This document shows, piece after piece, positions 61,095-64,000 of a DNA stretch of 64,000 nt (position 1 is its first letter; each line of letters opens with the position of its first letter). Position numbers and translations under genes: made by a program. Origin of the DNA: an uncultured Bacteroidia bacterium (GTDB taxonomy: Bacteria; Bacteroidota; Bacteroidia; Bacteroidales; UBA932); the NCBI GenBank assembly GCA_902785825.1, contig CACZZZ010000017.1, forward strand, positions 1-64,000. The letters run 5' to 3'. A model generated the notes under the pieces. The model did no database searches. It saw only the letters and a list, made by a program, of their open reading frames with translations, and was not told the origin of the DNA.

Positions 61095-62102
61095 TTATCC
61101 CAGGATCGGGGAGATGATTTCCGTCAGGAGGTCGTTCTCGAGAAGGAAGCCGTCATGGCCGAATTTCGAGGTGATGCCGATGTGCCTGGATCCGGGGATC
61201 ATGGGCGCCCAACGCCCTATCTCCATAGGAGGGAATATTCCGTCAGTGTCGATGGAAATGACTGTGGTATTGGCGGTTATCCTTCCCAGAGCCGCCTCGA
61301 CTCCTCCTCTTCCGCGGCCGACATTATGGCTGTCCATGGCATTGGCGATGGTCCAGTAGGAATATGCGTCGAAATTCCTGTTTACGAGTTTATCTCCCTG
61401 GTGACGCTCGTAAGAGGCCGCCCTGCCGGCGAACAGGCAATCGGGGTCAGGCTCGCTCTGCCTGATCTCGAATCCCTCGAAACAACGGTATGAGATAAGG
61501 GCCTGGGCCCTTGCGCAACGCAGGCCGTTCGCTCCTCCTGAGAGGTCCTTAGCTTCCCTAAAGGTCTGGTCTGCCTCAAGAGCCATTCTCTGGGCCTCCA
61601 TCCAGGCTGTCATCCAAGGGGAGATCCTTGGAGCTGTGGCGATGAACAGGGCGTTCTTGAAAAGCTCCGGCTCGGAGACAGCCCACTCAATGGCCTGGAA
61701 TCCTCCGATCGAGCTGCCGATCAGGAGGTCTATCTTCTCGATTCCCAGATATTTCCGCACAATTTGGGATGCCGCTGTCATGTCCCTGAGAGTCAGGGCG
61801 GGGAAGTCAAGCATGTAGGGCTTCCCGGTCTTCGGGTTTATCGAAGCCGGCCCCGTGCTGCCGTAAGGTGATCCGGGAATATTGGCGCAGATGACAAAAT
61901 GCTTGTCAGTGTCAATGGCCTTGCCGGGACCGACCATTCCAGGCCACCAGTCCTCGGGGTCGCTGTTAGCTGTCAATGCGTGGCAGATCCACACCACCTT
62001 GCCGCCCCGGGTTCCGGAGGTGTGATAGACGATCTCCAGCGGCTCAATGGAACCGCCTGCCTCGAGGTCGAGTCGGTTGATTATCAGGGAATTTCTATTC
62101 AT
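61095..62102 (-). CDS. metX: Homoserine O-acetyltransferase
   Basis: A 335-residue alpha/beta-hydrolase-fold acetyl- (or succinyl-) transferase acting on L-homoserine in methionine synthesis. It has VWICHALTANSDPEDWWPGMVGPGKAIDT at the N-terminus, the nucleophile elbow LIGSSIGGFQAIEW, and the catalytic Asp and His in SIDTDGIFPP and SKFGHDGFLLE. Length and motifs match MetX. The gene overlaps the upstream metY by 8 bp, so the two are translationally coupled. Acetyl versus succinyl specificity cannot be decided here, though Bacteroidota usually use acetyl. Confidence 0.95.
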   Translation of the reverse strand: MNRNSLIINRLDLEAGGSIEPLEIVYHTSGTRGGKVVWICHALTANSDPEDWWPGMVGPGKAIDTDKHFVICANIPGSPYGSTGPASINPKTGKPYMLDFPALTLRDMTAASQIVRKYLGIEKIDLLIGSSIGGFQAIEWAVSEPELFKNALFIATAPRISPWMTAWMEAQRMALEADQTFREAKDLSGGANGLRCARAQALISYRCFEGFEIRQSEPDPDCLFAGRAASYERHQGDKLVNRNFDAYSYWTIANAMDSHNVGRGRGGVEAALGRITANTTVISIDTDGIFPPMEIGRWAPMIPGSRHIGITSKFGHDGFLLENDLLTEIISPILG

Positions 62103-63390
62103 GTGCGGCGGCGAGAGCCTGCTCGATGTCGTAAATGATGTCCTCAGGATCCTCCAGACCGATGCTCAGACGCATCAGGTCGGGGGCGATCCCAGCCGCT
62201 CTGAGCTGCTCGTCAGTCAGCTGGCGATGAGTGTGAGAGGCCGGGTGAAGGATACAGGTGTGGCAGTCAGCGACATGGGTCTCGATAGTGATGAGCTTGA
62301 GGGAGTCCATGAAGCGGTTGTCAAACTTGCGGCCACCTTTGAGCCCTACGCACATGACCCCGCTGAAAGCTTTCAGGTATTTTGTGGCCAACTCGTGATG
62401 AGGGTCGTCCTTGAGGCCGGGATAACGGACCCAAGCGACATCAGGATGGTTCACCAGGTACTCGGCCACCTTCTGGGCGCTCTCGCTGTGGCGGGCGATC
62501 CTGACATGGAGGCTCTGAAGGCCGAGGTGGAGATAGAAGGCGTTCTGCGGGCTCTGGATTGAGCCGAGATCCCTCATCAGCTGGCTTGTGGCCTTGGTGA
62601 TGAAGGCCGCCTTCCCGAATGCCTTGGTGTAGATTAGGCCGTGATAGGACGGGTCGGGGGAGCAAAGACCGGGATATTTATCAGCGTGGGCGTCCCAGTC
62701 GAAGTTGCCGCTGTCCACCAGTGCTCCTCCTACGGTCACCCCATGACCGTCCATGTATTTTGTGGTTGAGTGAGTGACTATGTCGGCTCCATATTCAAAA
62801 GGCCTGCACAGCACCGGAGTCGCAAATGTGTTGTCGATCACAAGCGGCACACCGTGGCTGTGGGCGATGCGGGCAAACTTCTCTATGTCAAGCATTTCCA
62901 CTCCCGGATTGGAGAGGGTCTCGCCGAACAGGAGCTTGGTCTCGGGTCTGAAGGCGGCGCTGATCTCTTCCTCGGAAGCGTCCGGGGAGATGAATGTCAC
63001 CTCGATACCCATCTTCGCCAGTGAGGTGCCGAGCAGGTTGAAAGTCCCGCCGTAGATGTTGCCGGCGCTGACGATGTGGTCTCCAGCCGAGCAGATATTC
63101 AGGCATGCGAAAAGGTTCGCCGCCTGGCCTGAGGAAGTCAGCATCGCCGCGACTCCACCCTCCAGGGCCGCGATCTGGGCGGCCACCATGTCATTGGTGG
63201 GATTCTGCAGGCGGGTGTAGAAATATCCGCTGTCCTCAAGGTCGAAAAGCCGGCCCATCTGGTCGGAAGTCTCGTATTTGAAGGTCGTGCTCTGGATGAT
63301 GGGAATCTGCCTTGGATCACCCTTCCCGGGCTTGTAACCGGCTTGTACGCAAAGCGTACCGATGCCGGGAGTCTTCTTCTCTTTAGCCAT
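62095..63390 (-). CDS. metY: O-acetylhomoserine aminocarboxypropyltransferase (sulfhydrylase)
   Basis: A 431-residue PLP-dependent Cys/Met-metabolism enzyme that makes homocysteine from O-acetylhomoserine and sulfide. Seen: TLCVQAGYKPGKGDPRQIPIIQSTTFKYET at the N-terminus, YTRLQNPTNDMVAAQIAALEGG, LVIDNTFATPVLCRPFEYGADIVTHSTTKYMDGHG with the PLP lysine in the TTKY segment, and a long C-terminal domain. Length above 420 residues separates it from shorter cystathionine synthases. It is first in a two-gene operon with metX. A weak TAACTTCG box on the minus strand (63419-63426) may be the promoter. Confidence 0.95.
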   Translation of the reverse strand: MAKEKKTPGIGTLCVQAGYKPGKGDPRQIPIIQSTTFKYETSDQMGRLFDLEDSGYFYTRLQNPTNDMVAAQIAALEGGVAAMLTSSGQAANLFACLNICSAGDHIVSAGNIYGGTFNLLGTSLAKMGIEVTFISPDASEEEISAAFRPETKLLFGETLSNPGVEMLDIEKFARIAHSHGVPLVIDNTFATPVLCRPFEYGADIVTHSTTKYMDGHGVTVGGALVDSGNFDWDAHADKYPGLCSPDPSYHGLIYTKAFGKAAFITKATSQLMRDLGSIQSPQNAFYLHLGLQSLHVRIARHSESAQKVAEYLVNHPDVAWVRYPGLKDDPHHELATKYLKAFSGVMCVGLKGGRKFDNRFMDSLKLITIETHVADCHTCILHPASHTHRQLTDEQLRAAGIAPDLMRLSIGLEDPEDIIYDIEQALAAAHE

Positions 63391-63426
63391 TGATGTTATG
63401 TCCGTTATTTCAGGGGGTCGAAGTTA

Positions 63427-63439
63427 CTCAAGATTTGAG
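63427..63439. promoter_or_regulatory. Short palindrome CTCAA-gat-TTGAG upstream of metY
   Basis: CTCAAGATTTGAG is a 5-bp inverted repeat around a 3-bp centre, immediately next to the weak metY -7 box. It is a possible operator. No SAM-riboswitch-like structure was recognised in this 179-bp gap. Confidence 0.2.
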
Positions 63440-63569
63440 AAAAACACAAATAGGCTTTGGGTTCGACTTTTTTATGACAAATGAACGAATTGATAAAAAA
63501 AATAGTAAATTGCGAAAGAATTGTTAAAAACACGAAGCTTTTTATAACCACTTATAACCAAATTTATTT

Positions 63570-64000
63570 ATGCGAAAAAATGCCTTTTCAGCGCTTAAGC
63601 TGCTGTTGACCGGGCTAATCATGTGCGGAGCATGGATCTCCATGTACGCCCAGAACATAGTCCGGGGAACCGTGAAGGATGAAAATGGCGAGCCGGTCAT
63701 CGGCGCCAGCATCATGCTTGTTGAGGATGCCACAAAGGGAGCCATCGCTGACGAGAACGGAGCGTTCTCCATTGCGGTGCAGCCTGGCAACACACTCCGC
63801 GTGTCATCTATCGGTTTCAAGACCAAGGATGTGAAGGTCGGTTCATCCACTGTCCTGAACATAATCCTGGAAACTGACATCAACCTTCTGGACAATGCCG
63901 TGGCCATCGGTTACGGTACTGCCCGCAAGGGAGACCTGACTGGATCCATCTCAAGCGTCCGAGGCGAGACTGTTACGGAACGTTCTCAGGACCAGCTATC
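63570..64000 (+). CDS. SusC/RagA-family TonB-dependent receptor, 5' part (runs off window)
   Basis: The open frame starts at the ATG at 63570 and continues to the last base. It encodes a basic N-terminus and hydrophobic signal (ALKLLLTGLIMCGAWISMYAQ). A carboxypeptidase-like domain begins IVRGTVKDENGEPVIGASIMLVE, and GYGTARKGDLTGSISSVRGE is the N-terminal plug signature of SusC/RagA receptors. The rest of the gene, and any SusD partner, lie beyond 64000. The 179-bp gap before it contains two copies of TTATAACCA (63542 and 63552) and no clear -7 box. Confidence 0.9.
   Translation, partial: MRKNAFSALKLLLTGLIMCGAWISMYAQNIVRGTVKDENGEPVIGASIMLVEDATKGAIADENGAFSIAVQPGNTLRVSSIGFKTKDVKVGSSTVLNIILETDINLLDNAVAIGYGTARKGDLTGSISSVRGETVTERSQDQL

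Noticed and set aside
63391..63569. SAM riboswitch or similar leader upstream of metY
   Set aside because: No multi-stem conserved core could be recognised; only a 5-bp palindrome and a weak -7 box.

Overview
This window is chromosomal DNA of a member of the Bacteroidota, most likely order Bacteroidales. The evidence is the set of promoters with a TAnnTTTG -7 box, the near absence of Shine-Dalgarno sites, and families typical of this phylum: a SusC-type TonB receptor, other TonB receptors with an N-terminal carboxypeptidase-regulatory-like domain, BACON, DUF5689, DUF4249, DUF4153 and many lipoproteins. Base composition is moderately GC-rich. A gut or rumen Rikenellaceae-like organism would fit, but that is inference. 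I recognise about fifty genes, one tRNA, and no rRNA or CRISPR array.

Layout. 0.2-1.2 kb: a winged-helix (AlkZ/YcaQ-like) protein. 1.2-5.8 kb (minus): an operon of SGNH esterase, GH92 mannosidase and Tat-exported beta-helix protein. 5.9-9.7 kb: a GH101-like lipoprotein, a metallophosphoesterase lipoprotein and exonuclease III. 9.7-18.7 kb: a candidate extracellular nucleic-acid acquisition operon (BACON/OB-repeat lipoprotein, NUC1 nuclease lipoprotein, secreted EEP nuclease, TonB receptor, DUF5689 lipoprotein). 18.7-24.7 kb: M3 peptidase, tricorn protease and a small outer-membrane barrel. 24.8-27.2 kb (minus): ROK sugar kinase, mannose-6-phosphate isomerase and an ABM-domain protein. 27.3-29.4 kb: RNase R. 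29.4-34.5 kb (minus): S41 protease, TonB receptor, DUF4249 lipoprotein. 34.6-39.5 kb (minus): two tandem CE1-like esterases, a sialidase-like lipoprotein, a nucleoside hydrolase with an added N-terminal domain, and a small lipoprotein. 39.6-46.5 kb: GH36 glycosidase, double alpha/beta hydrolase, LOG-family protein and a DUF1080 fusion. 46.5-50.4 kb (minus): Gfo/Idh/MocA oxidoreductase, AlkZ-related protein, DUF4153 membrane protein, beta-solenoid protein. 50.4-54.6 kb: an (alpha/alpha)6-like lipoprotein, an EEP lipoprotein, a fucose-isomerase-like protein and a FlK-like thioesterase.

54.7-56.5 kb: tRNA-Leu(TAA), followed by a 1.7-kb insertion that carries one AAA/DUF4143 ATPase and is bounded by a 30-bp direct repeat of the tRNA 3' end. 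56.5-58.7 kb (minus): an ECF sigma factor, a predicted dual-membrane-spanning anti-sigma/beta-barrel protein, and a frameshifted outer-membrane barrel gene. 58.9-63.4 kb: a cysteine-desulfidase-family protein, a CDF metal transporter, and MetX/MetY for sulfur amino-acid synthesis. The window ends inside a SusC-type TonB receptor.

Taken together, the genes describe a glycan-, peptide- and probably nucleic-acid-scavenging lifestyle. Secreted or surface enzymes cut polymers, TonB receptors import the pieces, and cytoplasmic enzymes (ROK kinase, ManA, exonuclease III) process them. Genes are tightly packed: no gap exceeds 300 bp, and several convergent pairs abut or overlap. The most interesting parts are the nucleic-acid locus, the sigma/dual-membrane anti-sigma operon, the tRNA-bounded ATPase insertion, a dispersed-repeat fragment inside the GH92 gene, and a marked excess of the word GAATAT/ATATTC.
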